Shown: positions 18,449-27,947, counted from the first letter of the stretch. The stretch is DNA of 64,000 nucleotides from Paracoccaceae bacterium Fryx2 (GCA_032334235.1 JAVSGI010000005.1:3103501-3167500); one strand, 5' to 3'. Notes: generated by a model not told the origin, from the sequence alone. A program made the numbers and translations.

Positions 18449-19258
18449 TCAGGCCGGGGGCATCTTGTCCAGCGTCTGCTCGAAAACCTGGCCTTCGGTA
18501 TCCACCGCGCGAATGTGCAGCGCCTGCGCGCCGTTGTCGGTATAGGCAAAGCGGAATACCGGGTTTTCGCTGATCGAGATGCCGCCGGTCAGGGCGAACA
18601 GCAGCTCGTCGCCCTGCCGCACCTCCAGATCGGTGATGAAATGCGCAGCGATGAAAAGCTGGGTGATCTGGTCGCGCTGCAAGCCTGAATAGTTCGGGTG
18701 GCGGATCATGATCTGCGCCTCGCGGCGGCCGGTCGAGGCGGGCAGGGGGGCGGCGAACAGCTTCAGCCGCATCTCGCCCAGACCGGCCAGCGCCGCCGCC
18801 GGGTCTTTCGTCGCCGGGGCCGAACAGCCGCCCGACGCCTTGACGAAGCGGCCGGTCATGTAGCTGCCCGACGCGGTATCCGCGATGACGCGGATGTTGG
18901 AATACTGGTTCACCCGCACGCGGGTTTCAAAGTGCAGCGGATGCATCGCCGGGCCGAAGCTGATTTCGGCCGCCAGGGGCGCCGGGTTCTCGTCGATCAC
19001 CAGCTTGATCGCGGTGATCGGTTCCGCCGCAGCATCGGATTGGGTGATCACCACCGGCACGGTGGCCGCGTCATTGGCGCGGTAGGGCGCATCGAGGCTG
19101 AAAAGCGCCGCCCCGTCCTGCACCACGGTGTCGCCGATGACGTCGTAGCTGAGGTCGGCCCAGGTCTGGCCCTCGACAAGCGGGTTCTCGACCGGCCCCT
19201 GTTGCGCATGGGCAGAGGCGGCGAGTGTGACGAACAGGCCTGCCAGAAAAAGCTTCAT
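18449..19258 (-). CDS. Quinoprotein dehydrogenase-associated SoxYZ-like carrier (fused SoxY-SoxZ), copy 1
   Basis: A 269-residue periplasmic protein with signal peptide (MKLFLAGLFVTLAASAHAQQ). The first half resembles SoxY and ends in a conserved swinging-arm-like cysteine, Cys145 in VKASGGCSAPA. The second half resembles SoxZ (IMIRHPNYSGLQRD). In sulfur oxidisers the SoxY cysteine carries sulfur intermediates. The fused form is known from PQQ alcohol dehydrogenase loci, where its cargo is undefined. It diverges from the metallohydrolase gene, also a standard partner in these loci. A second copy is at 27135-27947. Confidence 0.85.
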   Translation of the reverse strand: MKLFLAGLFVTLAASAHAQQGPVENPLVEGQTWADLSYDVIGDTVVQDGAALFSLDAPYRANDAATVPVVITQSDAAAEPITAIKLVIDENPAPLAAEISFGPAMHPLHFETRVRVNQYSNIRVIADTASGSYMTGRFVKASGGCSAPATKDPAAALAGLGEMRLKLFAAPLPASTGRREAQIMIRHPNYSGLQRDQITQLFIAAHFITDLEVRQGDELLFALTGGISISENPVFRFAYTDNGAQALHIRAVDTEGQVFEQTLDKMPPA

Positions 19259-19402
19259 GGGATGCAAGCTCCGTGTTGGGGTGCGCTGCAAGGCGGCCAG
19301 CAATGATACCACAACAGCCGGTTGCGCAGAACCAAGCCTTTCGGATGGGTGGCGGTGTGCCGTGGGGCGCGCAAGATCGGCGGGGCAACCATGGGAGGAG
19401 CG

Positions 19403-20452
19403 ATGTTCGAGGCGTTGGTGACGCTCTGCGCATTGGCCGGGGGCGGGGGCGCTGCCCCGGCCTGTCGGCAAGTGCTGCTGCCGGGGTATGCGGCCGAAAC
19501 GCGGGCGGCGTGCGAGGCGGCCTTGCTGGCCGCGCCGCCCGGCTTGCTCGCAGCGCCGGGTGCAGGTCCGGCCGCCTGCGCCCCGCGCCCCGCCGCGGCG
19601 CTGGCCTTCACGGAAATCGCCCCGGGGGTCTTTGCCCATCGCGGCGCGGTAGCCGAACCCGAACCGGGCAATGTGGGCGACGTGGCGAACGTGGGCTTCG
19701 TGATCGGTGCCAAAGGCATCGCGGTGATCGACGCGGGCGGGTCGCGGCAGGTGGGCGAGCAGGTCTATCTGGCAGTCCGGGCCGTGAGCGAGCTGCCGAT
19801 CACCCATCTGGTCCTGACCCACATGCACCCCGATCACGTGTTTGGCGCCGAGGCGCTGCGCGAGGCCGGGGCCGAGGTTCTGGGCCACGCCAACCTGCCG
19901 CGCGCGCTGTCGGACCGGGCGGAAAGCTACCAGACAAGTTTCTCCCGGCTGATCGGCGCGGCGGGCTTTCTGGGCAGCCGGATCATCGGACCGGACCGGG
20001 TGCTGACCGGCCCCGAGACGATTGATCTGGGCGGGCGGGAACTGCGGCTGACCCCATGGCCCGTGGCCCATACCGCGAGCGACCTGACGGTGCTCGACAG
20101 TGCGACTGGCACGCTGTTCGCGGGCGATCTGGTGTTCGATGTCCATGTGCCGGCGCTTGACGGGTCGCTGCGCGGCTGGCTGGCGGTGCTGGCGCAGCTG
20201 GAACTGCTTCCCGCCACGCAGGTCATTCCCGGCCATGGCGGGCCGGTGCTGCCCTGGCCGGAGGGGGCGGCGTCGATGCGGCGCTATCTGGGCGCGCTGG
20301 AGGCCGACACCAAGGCCGCGCTGGCGGCGGGCATGGCCCTTGGCCCGGCGACGGCGGTGATCGGGCAGGGCGAGGCGGGCCGCTGGCGGCTGTTCGAGCT
20401 GTTCAACGCACGCAATGCGACGGTGGCCTATACCGAGATGGAATGGGACTGA
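19403..20452 (+). CDS. Quinoprotein relay system zinc metallohydrolase (metallo-beta-lactamase fold, SoxH-like)
   Basis: A 349-residue protein with a short, Cys-rich N-terminal extension and then an MBL fold. The metal motif is THMHPDHV (His140, His142, Asp144, His145), with a further His in PVAHTASD, Asp in FAGDLVFD and His in IPGHGG. The start at 19403 has GGGAGGAG just upstream, and an ATG 12 bp earlier is possible. The N-terminus MFEALVTLCALAGG looks like a short export signal, so a periplasmic location is likely. SoxH-like hydrolases accompany SoxYZ-like carriers and quinoprotein dehydrogenases and might release a group from the carrier cysteine, which is inference. Confidence 0.8.
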   Translation: MFEALVTLCALAGGGGAAPACRQVLLPGYAAETRAACEAALLAAPPGLLAAPGAGPAACAPRPAAALAFTEIAPGVFAHRGAVAEPEPGNVGDVANVGFVIGAKGIAVIDAGGSRQVGEQVYLAVRAVSELPITHLVLTHMHPDHVFGAEALREAGAEVLGHANLPRALSDRAESYQTSFSRLIGAAGFLGSRIIGPDRVLTGPETIDLGGRELRLTPWPVAHTASDLTVLDSATGTLFAGDLVFDVHVPALDGSLRGWLAVLAQLELLPATQVIPGHGGPVLPWPEGAASMRRYLGALEADTKAALAAGMALGPATAVIGQGEAGRWRLFELFNARNATVAYTEMEWD

Positions 20453-20455
20453 TCC

Positions 20456-21052
20456 CTATTGCGGCACATGCTTCAGCAGGATCTGCGCGATGGCATAGGC
20501 GCGCTTTTCCAGCAGCACCGGGGTTTCGCAGACATAGGTCAGCGAGCGCGCGCGGTCGTGGTAGATGCGTTCGTCCCAGGCGATCTGTTCTTCCAGCCGG
20601 TCGATCCGGTCGAAGTCGGGGGTGGCGGCGGCCTCTTGCGCCGCCATCTCGGTGCGGGCGCGGTCGACCTCGGCGGCCAGCGCGGTCTGGCTGCGGGCAT
20701 AGCGGGCGATGCCGCCGATCAGGCGCTGCCGGTCAGCGTTCAGCTTGTCGAACACACCCAGAAAGATCGCGCCCAGCACCTGTCCGTCAGGCGGCTCGGC
20801 GGTGGCGAAGGCCGCGACCTGTTCGGCTGCGGCATCAAGGCTGACCCGCCGCAGCGACAGCACCTCGACCAGATCCTGCGCCGCAGGCGACAGCGCCGCC
20901 CCGGTCAGCGGATGCGGCCACATAAGCCCCGCCGAAAGGGTCTCGACCTTGCGCTGGATGCAGGGCCATTCGGGGTCGGAAAAATCGGCCGCTTCGGCCA
21001 GTGCCGGGATCATCAGCCCCAGGCAGAACACAAGACCCGCCGCCTTCATCAT
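20456..21052 (-). CDS. Secreted protein of unknown function
   Basis: A 198-residue protein with signal peptide (MMKAAGLVFCLGLMIPALAE, cleavage near AEA-AD). It has a Cys near the mature N-terminus (EWPCIQRKVE) and one near the C-terminus (YVCETP), perhaps a disulfide. The central part is helical and heptad-like (AEVDRARTEMAAQEA and RIDRLEEQIAWDERIYHDRA). It converges with the metallohydrolase gene 3 bp away and diverges from flhA over a 167-bp promoter region. No family was recognised, but the location implies a periplasmic role in C1 oxidation. Confidence 0.7.
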   Translation of the reverse strand: MMKAAGLVFCLGLMIPALAEAADFSDPEWPCIQRKVETLSAGLMWPHPLTGAALSPAAQDLVEVLSLRRVSLDAAAEQVAAFATAEPPDGQVLGAIFLGVFDKLNADRQRLIGGIARYARSQTALAAEVDRARTEMAAQEAAATPDFDRIDRLEEQIAWDERIYHDRARSLTYVCETPVLLEKRAYAIAQILLKHVPQ

Positions 21053-21219
21053 CGCCCCTCCGCGCCTGTCAGACCTTCAGTATAGGCCGGCTTGGCGGGC
21101 GGCCAAAGGTCCGTTCTACAAACTAAGGTCGCAATTGTCGGGTGACCGTGCGCGCCTATACTCGCCCCCAATGCCAGCCATGGCGCAGAACAATTGATGA
21201 AGAATACTGGAGGTTGACC

Positions 21220-22350
21220 ATGCGCACCCGCGCCGCCGTAGCCGTAGCCGCCGGGAAACCGCTGGAGATCATGGAAGTGAACCTCGAAGGCCCGAAGGCG
21301 GGCGAGGTGATGGTCGAAATACGCGCCACCGGCATCTGCCACACCGACGAATTCACCCTGTCCGGGGCCGACCCCGAGGGCATGTTTCCGGCCATTCTGG
21401 GCCATGAAGGCGCCGGCGTGGTGGTCGAGGTCGGGCCGGGGGTGACATCGGTAAAGGTCGGTGACCATGTGATCCCGCTTTACACTCCGGAATGCCGCCA
21501 GTGCCCGTCATGCCTGTCGCAAAAGACCAACCTCTGCACCGCGATCCGCGGCACCCAGGGCCAGGGGCTGATGCCCGACGGCACCAGCCGGTTCTCGATG
21601 CTCGATGGCACGCCGATCCTGCACTACATGGGCTGCTCGACCTTCTCGAACTACACCGTGCTGCCGGAAATCGCGGTGGCCAAGGTCCGGCCCGACGCGC
21701 CGTTCGACAAGATCTGCTACATCGGCTGCGGCGTCACCACCGGCATTGGCGCAGTGATCAACACCGCCAAGGTCGAGATCGGCGCAAAGGCGGTGGTGTT
21801 CGGGCTGGGCGGCATCGGGCTGAACGTGCTGCAAGGGCTGCGGCTGGCGGGCGCCGACATGATCATCGGCGTCGATCTGAACAACGACCGCAAGGCCTGG
21901 GGCGAGCGGTTCGGGATGACGCATTTCGTCAACCCGAAGGAAATCGACGGCAGCATCGTGCAGCACATCGTCAACATGACGAAAACCCCGTTCGACCAGA
22001 TCGGCGGGGCGGATTATTCCTTCGACTGCACCGGCAACGTCAAGGTGATGCGCGACGCGCTGGAATGCACCCACCGCGGCTGGGGGCAAAGCATCATCAT
22101 CGGCGTGGCCCCTGCGGGTGCGGTGATCGAGACGCGGCCGTTCCAGCTGGTGACCGGCCGGGTCTGGAAAGGCACGGCCTTCGGTGGCGCGCGCGGCCGG
22201 ACCGACGTGCCGAAAATCGTCGACTGGTACATGGAGGGCAAGATCCAGATCGACCCGATGATCACCCACACCATGGGGCTGGAAGACATCAACAAGGGCT
22301 TCGACCTGATGCACGCGGGGGAATCGATCCGCTCGGTGGTGCTTTACTGA
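21220..22350 (+). CDS. flhA: S-(hydroxymethyl)glutathione dehydrogenase / class III alcohol dehydrogenase
   Basis: A 376-residue zinc-dependent MDR enzyme that oxidises S-hydroxymethylglutathione to S-formylglutathione with NAD, in the cytoplasm. Catalytic zinc ligands Cys40, His62, Glu63 and Cys170 and structural zinc ligands Cys92, Cys95, Cys98 and Cys106 are all in place. The coenzyme fold shows GLGGIGLNV, and Asp (IGVDLNNDR) indicates NAD preference. The start at 21220 has CTGGAGG about 7 nt upstream. It overlaps fghA by one base (TGATG). Other names are adhI and frmA. Flha is the Paracoccus usage for this enzyme. Confidence 0.95.
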   Translation: MRTRAAVAVAAGKPLEIMEVNLEGPKAGEVMVEIRATGICHTDEFTLSGADPEGMFPAILGHEGAGVVVEVGPGVTSVKVGDHVIPLYTPECRQCPSCLSQKTNLCTAIRGTQGQGLMPDGTSRFSMLDGTPILHYMGCSTFSNYTVLPEIAVAKVRPDAPFDKICYIGCGVTTGIGAVINTAKVEIGAKAVVFGLGGIGLNVLQGLRLAGADMIIGVDLNNDRKAWGERFGMTHFVNPKEIDGSIVQHIVNMTKTPFDQIGGADYSFDCTGNVKVMRDALECTHRGWGQSIIIGVAPAGAVIETRPFQLVTGRVWKGTAFGGARGRTDVPKIVDWYMEGKIQIDPMITHTMGLEDINKGFDLMHAGESIRSVVLY

Positions 22351-23189
22351 TGGCAAGGCTGGAGGTCATATCGCAGGCACAGTGTTTCGGGGGCACGCAG
22401 GCGGTCTATCGCCACCGCTCCGATGCCTGCGACGGCGACATGACCTTCGGCCTGTTCCTGCCGCCGCAGGCCCGCCAGCATCCGGTGCCGCTGCTGTGGT
22501 ATCTGTCGGGGCTGACCTGCACGCACGAGAACGCCATGACCAAGGCCGGGCTGCAAAGCCACGCCGCGCGGCACGGGCTGGCGCTGGTGTTCCCCGACAC
22601 CTCGCCGCGCGGCGAGGGGGTGGCGGACGACGACGCCTACGATCTGGGGCAGGGGGCGGGCTTCTATGTCGATGCCACGCAGGAACCCTGGTCGCGGCAT
22701 TTCCGGATGTATGACTACATCGTGCGCGAGTTGCGCACCCTGTTGCAGGAGGCGATGCCGATAAACGGCGCGCATGGCATCACCGGGCATTCGATGGGCG
22801 GCCACGGGGCGCTGACCATCGCCTTCCGCAACCCCGACCTGTTCCGGTCGGTCTCGGCCTTCGCGCCGATCGTCAACCCGACCCGGTCCGACTGGGGCCG
22901 CAAGCAGCTTTCGGCCTATCTGGGCGACGACGAGACGACCTGGGCCAACTACGACGCCTGCCTGCTGCTGGCCGAACTGGGCTGGCAGGGCGACATCCTG
23001 ATCGACCAGGGCGTGTCCGACCAATTCGTCGAACTGCTGCGGCCCGAGGTGATGGCCGGGCTGATCGCGGCGCGGCGGCAGCCGGGCATGGTGCGGATGC
23101 AGGCGGGCTACGACCACAGCTATTCCTTCGTCGCCAGTTTCGGCGAAGACCATGTGCGCTGGCACGCAGAGCGGCTGAAGGCCGCCTAA
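22350..23189 (+). CDS. fghA: S-formylglutathione hydrolase
   Basis: A 279-residue esterase-D-type alpha/beta hydrolase that cleaves S-formylglutathione to formate and glutathione. The nucleophile is Ser148 in GHSMGGHGA. The acidic and histidine partners lie in the LIDQGVSDQF and YDHSYSF segments, and the early LSGLTCTHEN motif is diagnostic. It is translationally coupled to flhA (TGATG) and is followed by a 171-bp leader before xoxF. It completes the glutathione route for formaldehyde made by XoxF. Confidence 0.95.
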   Translation: MARLEVISQAQCFGGTQAVYRHRSDACDGDMTFGLFLPPQARQHPVPLLWYLSGLTCTHENAMTKAGLQSHAARHGLALVFPDTSPRGEGVADDDAYDLGQGAGFYVDATQEPWSRHFRMYDYIVRELRTLLQEAMPINGAHGITGHSMGGHGALTIAFRNPDLFRSVSAFAPIVNPTRSDWGRKQLSAYLGDDETTWANYDACLLLAELGWQGDILIDQGVSDQFVELLRPEVMAGLIAARRQPGMVRMQAGYDHSYSFVASFGEDHVRWHAERLKAA

Positions 23190-23360
23190 CCACGGGAGGA
23201 ACAGGGACACAGCAGCACGACCAAGGCCCCGCAGCGCGATCGCGGTACCGTGGAAGGCAATTCGCGCAGAACCGATCCCGGGAAGGGGGAGACCGCTTGG
23301 GTCTTTCCGGGGCGCAAGGGGGCAATCCCCTGATCGGAAACACACAAACGGGAGGTGAAG
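23190..23360 (+). promoter_or_regulatory. xoxF upstream region with two leader hairpins
   Basis: The 171-bp gap between fghA and xoxF contains two consecutive stem-loops. The first has a 9-bp stem with two wobble pairs, 23286-23294 with 23300-23308, and loop GCTTG. The second is GGGG-CAAT-CCCC at 23319-23330. The second ends 21 bp before the GGAGG ribosome-binding site at 23351-23355. No U-run follows either hairpin. This could be a regulated or stabilising leader, since xoxF is normally among the most highly expressed genes of methylotrophs. I did not find a convincing -35/-10 pair. Confidence 0.45.
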
Positions 23361-25163
23361 ATGTTCAGACTTCTAACACCGGTGATGGTGGTTTCGCTGG
23401 GCTGGGCCGCGACCGCCAGCGCAAATCCGGAATTGCAGTCACTGATCGATGATCCCAAGAACTGGGCGATCCAGACCGGCGACTATGCGAACCAGCGCTA
23501 TTCGGACCTTGAGCAGATCAACGCCGGAAACGTCAAGGATCTGCAGGTCGCCTGGACCTTCTCGACCGGGGTTCTGCGTGGCCATGAAGGCTCGCCCCTG
23601 GTGATCGGCGACGTGATGTATGTGCATTCGCCGTTTCCGAACATCGTCTACGCGCTTGACCTGACGAACGATGGCCGGATCCTGTGGAAATACGAACCCA
23701 AGCAGGACCCTGCCGTGATTCCGGTGATGTGCTGCGACACGGTCAACCGTGGCGTTGCCTATGCCGACGGCAAGATCTTCCTGCATCAGGCCGACACGAC
23801 CGTCGTGGCGCTGGACGCCAAGACCGGCGCCGTGGTCTGGAGCGTGAAGAACGGCGACCCGGCGATCGGTGAAACGAACACCGCCACCGTGATGCCGGTG
23901 AAGGACAAGCTGATCGTCGGCATCTCGGGCGGCGAATTCGGCGTGCGCGGTTCGGTGACGGCCTACAACATCGCGGACGGCTCGCTGGCCTGGCGCGGCT
24001 ATTCGACGGGGCCCGACAGCGAAATGCTGGTCGACCCCGAAAAGACCACCCACTTGGGCAAGCCGGTCGGCGCCGATTCCAGCCTGAACAGCTGGGAAGG
24101 CGATCAGTGGAAGATCGGCGGCGGCACCACCTGGGGCTGGTATTCCTATGATGCGGCGGAGAACCTGATCTACTACGGCTCGGGCAACCCCTCGACCTGG
24201 AACCCCGCGCAGCGCCCCGGCGACAACCGCTGGTCGATGACCATCTTCGCCCGTGATGCCGATACGGGCGTGGCAAGATGGCTCTACCAGATGACCCCGC
24301 ATGACGAGTGGGACTACGACGGCGTCAACGAGATGATCCTGACCGAGCAGACCATCGGCGGGGCCGAGCGCAAGCTTCTGACCCACTTCGACCGCAACGG
24401 CTTCGGCTACACGCTTGACCGGGTCACGGGCGAGCTGCTGGTGGCGCAGAAATACGACCCCACCGTGAACTGGGCCACCGAAGTGGTGATGGACCCGGCC
24501 TCGGATCAGTACGGACGTCCGCAGGTCGTGGCCGCCTATTCCACCGAACAGAACGGCGAGGACGTGAACTCGACCGGCATCTGCCCGGCGGCCCTTGGCA
24601 CCAAGGACCAGCAGCCCGCGGCCTATTCGCCCAAGACGGATCTGTTCTACGTGCCGACCAACCACGTCTGCATGGACTACGAGCCGTTCCGCGTCAGCTA
24701 CACCGCCGGCCAGCCTTACGTCGGCGCGACGCTGGCGATGTACCCGCCCGCCGACAGCCATGGCGGCATGGGCAACTTCATCGCCTGGGACAACAAGGAA
24801 GGCAAGATCGTGTGGTCGCTGCCCGAGCAGTTCTCGGTCTGGTCGGGCGCACTGGCCACGGCGGGCGACGTGGTGTTCTACGGCACGCTCGAAGGCTATC
24901 TGAAGGCGGTCGATGCCAAGACGGGGGCCGAGCTTTACCGCTTCAAGACCCCGTCCGGCATCATCGGCAACGTCATGACCTACGAACATGGCGGCAAGCA
25001 GTTCGTCGCCGTCTACTCGGGCGTCGGCGGCTGGGCGGGCATCGGTCTTGCGGCCGGGCTTACCAACCCGAATGACGGCCTTGGCGCAGTCGGGGGCTAC
25101 TCGGCGCTCAGCGACTATACCGCGCTGGGCGGCACTCTGACCGTGTTTGCGCTGCCGAACTGA
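23361..25163 (+). CDS. xoxF: Lanthanide-dependent PQQ methanol dehydrogenase XoxF
   Basis: A 600-residue periplasmic quinoprotein with signal peptide (cleavage near ASA-NP). It shows the eight-bladed tryptophan-docking propeller and the vicinal disulfide Cys124-Cys125 over PQQ. Metal and PQQ ligands are Glu192, Asn276 and the catalytic Asp318. Asp320 follows ([11 protein letters not shown]); this extra aspartate is the XoxF hallmark for lanthanide coordination, replaced by Ala in calcium-dependent MxaF. The start at 23361 has GGAGG 6 nt upstream. It oxidises methanol (and often formaldehyde), passing electrons to XoxG encoded 75 bp downstream. No mxaF or mxaI gene is in this window. Confidence 0.97.
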   Translation: MFRLLTPVMVVSLGWAATASANPELQSLIDDPKNWAIQTGDYANQRYSDLEQINAGNVKDLQVAWTFSTGVLRGHEGSPLVIGDVMYVHSPFPNIVYALDLTNDGRILWKYEPKQDPAVIPVMCCDTVNRGVAYADGKIFLHQADTTVVALDAKTGAVVWSVKNGDPAIGETNTATVMPVKDKLIVGISGGEFGVRGSVTAYNIADGSLAWRGYSTGPDSEMLVDPEKTTHLGKPVGADSSLNSWEGDQWKIGGGTTWGWYSYDAAENLIYYGSGNPSTWNPAQRPGDNRWSMTIFARDADTGVARWLYQMTPHDEWDYDGVNEMILTEQTIGGAERKLLTHFDRNGFGYTLDRVTGELLVAQKYDPTVNWATEVVMDPASDQYGRPQVVAAYSTEQNGEDVNSTGICPAALGTKDQQPAAYSPKTDLFYVPTNHVCMDYEPFRVSYTAGQPYVGATLAMYPPADSHGGMGNFIAWDNKEGKIVWSLPEQFSVWSGALATAGDVVFYGTLEGYLKAVDAKTGAELYRFKTPSGIIGNVMTYEHGGKQFVAVYSGVGGWAGIGLAAGLTNPNDGLGAVGGYSALSDYTALGGTLTVFALPN

Positions 25164-25238
25164 GCAAGGACCATGGGCGAAGGGCTGGCGCGAAAGGATG
25201 CGCGCCAGCCGCTTTCCCCGCACGAAGGATTCACCCAG

Positions 25239-25781
25239 ATGCAGAAAACCACGATTGCCCTTTCGCTGCCTGCCATTGCGGTGCTGCTTCTGGTCACCGG
25301 CACGGTCGGCGCGCAGCAGGCCGCCGGGGCCAGCGGCAACGTCCAAACCGACGCGGCCTATTCCGAGCACGGGCGCTATTTCACTGCCGACGGAGTGCCG
25401 ACCTTCAACGTCGCGGCCGATGGCATGATCGACTGGCCGACCTATTCCGGCTTCCGGCGCTACCATTCTGAATGCCACGTCTGCCACGGGCCGGAGGGCG
25501 AAGGCTCAAGCTATGCCCCGGCGCTGAAAGACTCGGCCATCAACATGGAATACTACGAATTCGTCGAAGTCGTGGTCAACGGGCGCGAGGTGGTGAACGC
25601 GGCGCAGCACAACGTGATGCCGTCGTTCGGAACCAACGTCAACGTGATGTGCTACCTCGACGACATCTACACCTATCTCAAGGCGCGCGGAGCCGGTGCG
25701 GTGCCGCGGGGCCGCCCCGGCGCCAAGGAGGCGAAATCGGATGAAATCGCTGCAGCCGAGAAGTCCTGCTTTGACATGTAG
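25239..25781 (+). CDS. xoxG: Cytochrome c XoxG (c553i-like), electron acceptor of XoxF
   Basis: A 180-residue periplasmic c-type cytochrome with a signal peptide (MQKTTIALSLPAIAVLLLVT, cleavage near GAQ). Heme attaches at Cys79-His-Val-Cys82-His83, and Met127 in HNVMPSFG is the likely sixth ligand. It is larger than MxaG-type cytochromes, as usual for XoxG and for Paracoccus c553i (cycB). It receives electrons from XoxF. The 3' end overlaps xoxJ by 41 bp. Confidence 0.92.
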   Translation: MQKTTIALSLPAIAVLLLVTGTVGAQQAAGASGNVQTDAAYSEHGRYFTADGVPTFNVAADGMIDWPTYSGFRRYHSECHVCHGPEGEGSSYAPALKDSAINMEYYEFVEVVVNGREVVNAAQHNVMPSFGTNVNVMCYLDDIYTYLKARGAGAVPRGRPGAKEAKSDEIAAAEKSCFDM

Positions 25782-26604
25782 CTGGCGCGGGATGGGCTGT
25801 CTGGTTCTGGCGCTGGCCGTAGGCCCTGCCGCCGTGGCGCAGACATCGGACCTCGTGTCGAAGACCGCGCTCCGCGTCTGTGCCGACCCGGCAAACCGGC
25901 CGCTGTCGGATGACAAGGGGGGCGGGTTCGAGAACCGGATCGCGGAACTGCTGGCAGCCGAGCTTGCCCTGCCGCTGGAATACACCTGGTTTCCGATGGC
26001 GACCGGGTTCATTCGCAAGACCCTGCAGGCCAATGAATGCGATCTGGTGATCGGCTATGCCCAGGGCGAAGAACTGGTTCTGAACACGAACCACTACTAC
26101 ACCTCTGCCTATGTGCTGATCGTGGCGACCGACGGCCCGCTGGCCGGGGTGGCGACGCTGGCGGATCCGGCCTTGCAGGGCAAGCGCGTGGGCGTGATCG
26201 CGGGCAGCCCGCCCGCCACGCATCTGGCGCGCCTCGGGCTGATGCCGCTGGCCAAGGGCTACAACCTGATGGTGGACCGCCGCTACGAAAGCCCGGCCGA
26301 GGACATGCTGGCCGATCTGGAAGGCGGCGTGATCGACGCGGGCCTGTTGTGGGGGCCGATCGGCGGGCCGCTGGTCAAGCAAAGCCACCCCGGCCTGAAG
26401 GTCACGCCGCTGGTGGCCGAAACCCTGCCGCCGCGCCTGAACTACCGCATCACCATGGGGGTGCGGCAGGGCGAAAAGGTGTGGGAACGCAAGCTGAACT
26501 CGCTGATCCGCCGCAATCAGGCCAAAATCGACGCGATCATGGCCGAGGCAGGCGTGCCGCTGCTGAACGATGCGGGCACCGCCGCGCTGGACCTGCCGAA
26601 GTGA
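25741..26604 (+). CDS. xoxJ: Methanol oxidation accessory protein XoxJ (periplasmic binding-protein fold)
   Basis: A 287-residue periplasmic protein of the MoxJ/XoxJ family, related to family-3 solute-binding proteins. The mature start CADPANRPLSDDKGGGFENR is diagnostic. The start at 25741 has AAGGAGG upstream and lies inside the end of xoxG. XoxJ is thought to assist XoxF activation or assembly, as supported by structural work in other methylotrophs. It ends with a GTGA overlap to the CxxxCW gene, so xoxF-G-J-CxxxCW form one unit. Confidence 0.92.
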   Translation: MKSLQPRSPALTCSWRGMGCLVLALAVGPAAVAQTSDLVSKTALRVCADPANRPLSDDKGGGFENRIAELLAAELALPLEYTWFPMATGFIRKTLQANECDLVIGYAQGEELVLNTNHYYTSAYVLIVATDGPLAGVATLADPALQGKRVGVIAGSPPATHLARLGLMPLAKGYNLMVDRRYESPAEDMLADLEGGVIDAGLLWGPIGGPLVKQSHPGLKVTPLVAETLPPRLNYRITMGVRQGEKVWERKLNSLIRRNQAKIDAIMAEAGVPLLNDAGTAALDLPK

Positions 26605-27134
26605 TCCGCGCCCTGCTGCTGGCGGGGGCCCTTCTGGCCGGACCGGCGGCATGGGGGCAGGAACAGGGTTACCGGCAAGACGATTACCGCGCCCCGGTGC
26701 CCGATGTGCTGCCCGGCGCCACGGTGGTTTCGACCGAGACCGCCTTTGCGCTGTGGAAAACCGGGCAGGTGGCTTTCATCGACGTGCTGCCCCGCGCGCC
26801 CAAGCCCGCCAACCTGCCCGAAGGCACGATCTGGCGCGACCAGCCGCGCCACTCGATTCCGGGGTCGATCTGGCTGCCCAACGTCGGCTACGGCCAGCTT
26901 GCCGAACCGATGCACGTGTGGTTCCGCACCGGTCTGGTGCAGGCGACGGGCGGCGATGCCGACCGGCCGGTGCTGTTCTTCTGTCTCGAAGACTGCTGGA
27001 TGTCGTGGAACGCGGCCAAGCGGGCGCTGGAATACGGCTACACCCGGGTGTTCTGGTATCCCGAAGGCACCGATGGCTGGGCGTTTCAGGACTATCCGAC
27101 CGAGCGGCTGGAGCCTGCGCCGGGCGGGCTCTGA
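26601..27134 (+). CDS. PQQ-dependent catabolism-associated rhodanese-like protein with Cys-x3-Cys-Trp motif
   Basis: A 177-residue secreted protein starting at GTG 26601, which overlaps the xoxJ stop (GTGA). The signal peptide ends near AWGQ. The active-site-like motif FFCLEDCWMSW has Cys128, Cys132 and Trp133, followed by NAAKRALEYGY, diagnostic of the family found in PQQ-dehydrogenase loci. The fold is rhodanese-like (FIDVLPR early and the Cys loop). A redox or sulfur-transfer role with the SoxYZ-like carriers is plausible. It converges with the next gene with no gap at all. Confidence 0.87.
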   Translation: MIRALLLAGALLAGPAAWGQEQGYRQDDYRAPVPDVLPGATVVSTETAFALWKTGQVAFIDVLPRAPKPANLPEGTIWRDQPRHSIPGSIWLPNVGYGQLAEPMHVWFRTGLVQATGGDADRPVLFFCLEDCWMSWNAAKRALEYGYTRVFWYPEGTDGWAFQDYPTERLEPAPGGL

Positions 27135-27947
27135 TCACCAGGCGGCGAGCCTGCGTTCTGCCGTGCTGGTGGTGCCGTCGGTGTCGGTCATGGTCACGTC
27201 GATGGCGCGCGTCGCAGCGGGGATCGACAGCGACAGTTCGGGATCCTCGCTGAGCGAGATCGAGCCCGTGACATCGACATAGCGGCGGCCATCAAGCCCG
27301 ATCTGCACCGTCTCGACATAGCGCATCGGGATGAACAGCAGCGAGATCTGGTCCATCTGCATCCCGGAATGGCTGGGGTGGCGAATGCCCAGCGTCATCC
27401 GCATGTCGTCGCGGCGCAGATTGGCGAGGGCGGAGCGCAACGGCAGGGTGCCCGTCTCGCCCACCGCGATGGTCATCTGCCCCAGCGTCGCCAGCGCCAG
27501 CGCCGGGTCGCCCACCGGAGGTGCGGCGCAGGCCCCCTGACCAGAGGTCTTCACATAGCCATCGGCCACGAACAACTGCCCGTCCGAGGTTTCTGCGACC
27601 ACATGCAGCGGGGTCTGGCCGTTGATGCGCAGCGTGGCGTCAAAGCGGAAGCGGGCCTGCGGCTCGGCCAGCCGGAACACGGTCGAAACCGGCATCGGGT
27701 TGTTGTCGAGCACCAGCGTCACCGCGCTGAGCATCCGGCCAGGCGGCGCCGCCACCTCGGCCCCGATCACGGTGCGGGCATCGTTGCCGGTGCGGTAGGG
27801 CGCGGCCAGCGTGATCACCCCGGCGGCGGGGTGCAGCACCCGTTCGCCGTAAAGCTGGTGGCGGATGTCGGGCCAGGCGGCCTCGTCCGCCGTGGCGGGC
27901 GCGGCGCACAGCAGCGCCACTACGGCAAGACACGCCTTCCACTGCAT
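27135..27947 (-). CDS. Quinoprotein dehydrogenase-associated SoxYZ-like carrier, copy 2
   Basis: A 270-residue periplasmic protein with signal peptide (MQWKACLAVVALLCAAPATA). The layout equals copy 1, with SoxY-like then SoxZ-like halves (LGIRHPSHSGMQMDQ). The carrier cysteine is Cys140 in TSGQGACAAPP. Compared with SGGC in copy 1, the glycine pair is split by Gln-Gly-Ala, so the arm differs. The start overlaps the propeller gene by one base (TGATG). The two copies are clearly diverged paralogues and may serve different partners. Confidence 0.85.
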   Translation of the reverse strand: MQWKACLAVVALLCAAPATADEAAWPDIRHQLYGERVLHPAAGVITLAAPYRTGNDARTVIGAEVAAPPGRMLSAVTLVLDNNPMPVSTVFRLAEPQARFRFDATLRINGQTPLHVVAETSDGQLFVADGYVKTSGQGACAAPPVGDPALALATLGQMTIAVGETGTLPLRSALANLRRDDMRMTLGIRHPSHSGMQMDQISLLFIPMRYVETVQIGLDGRRYVDVTGSISLSEDPELSLSIPAATRAIDVTMTDTDGTTSTAERRLAAW

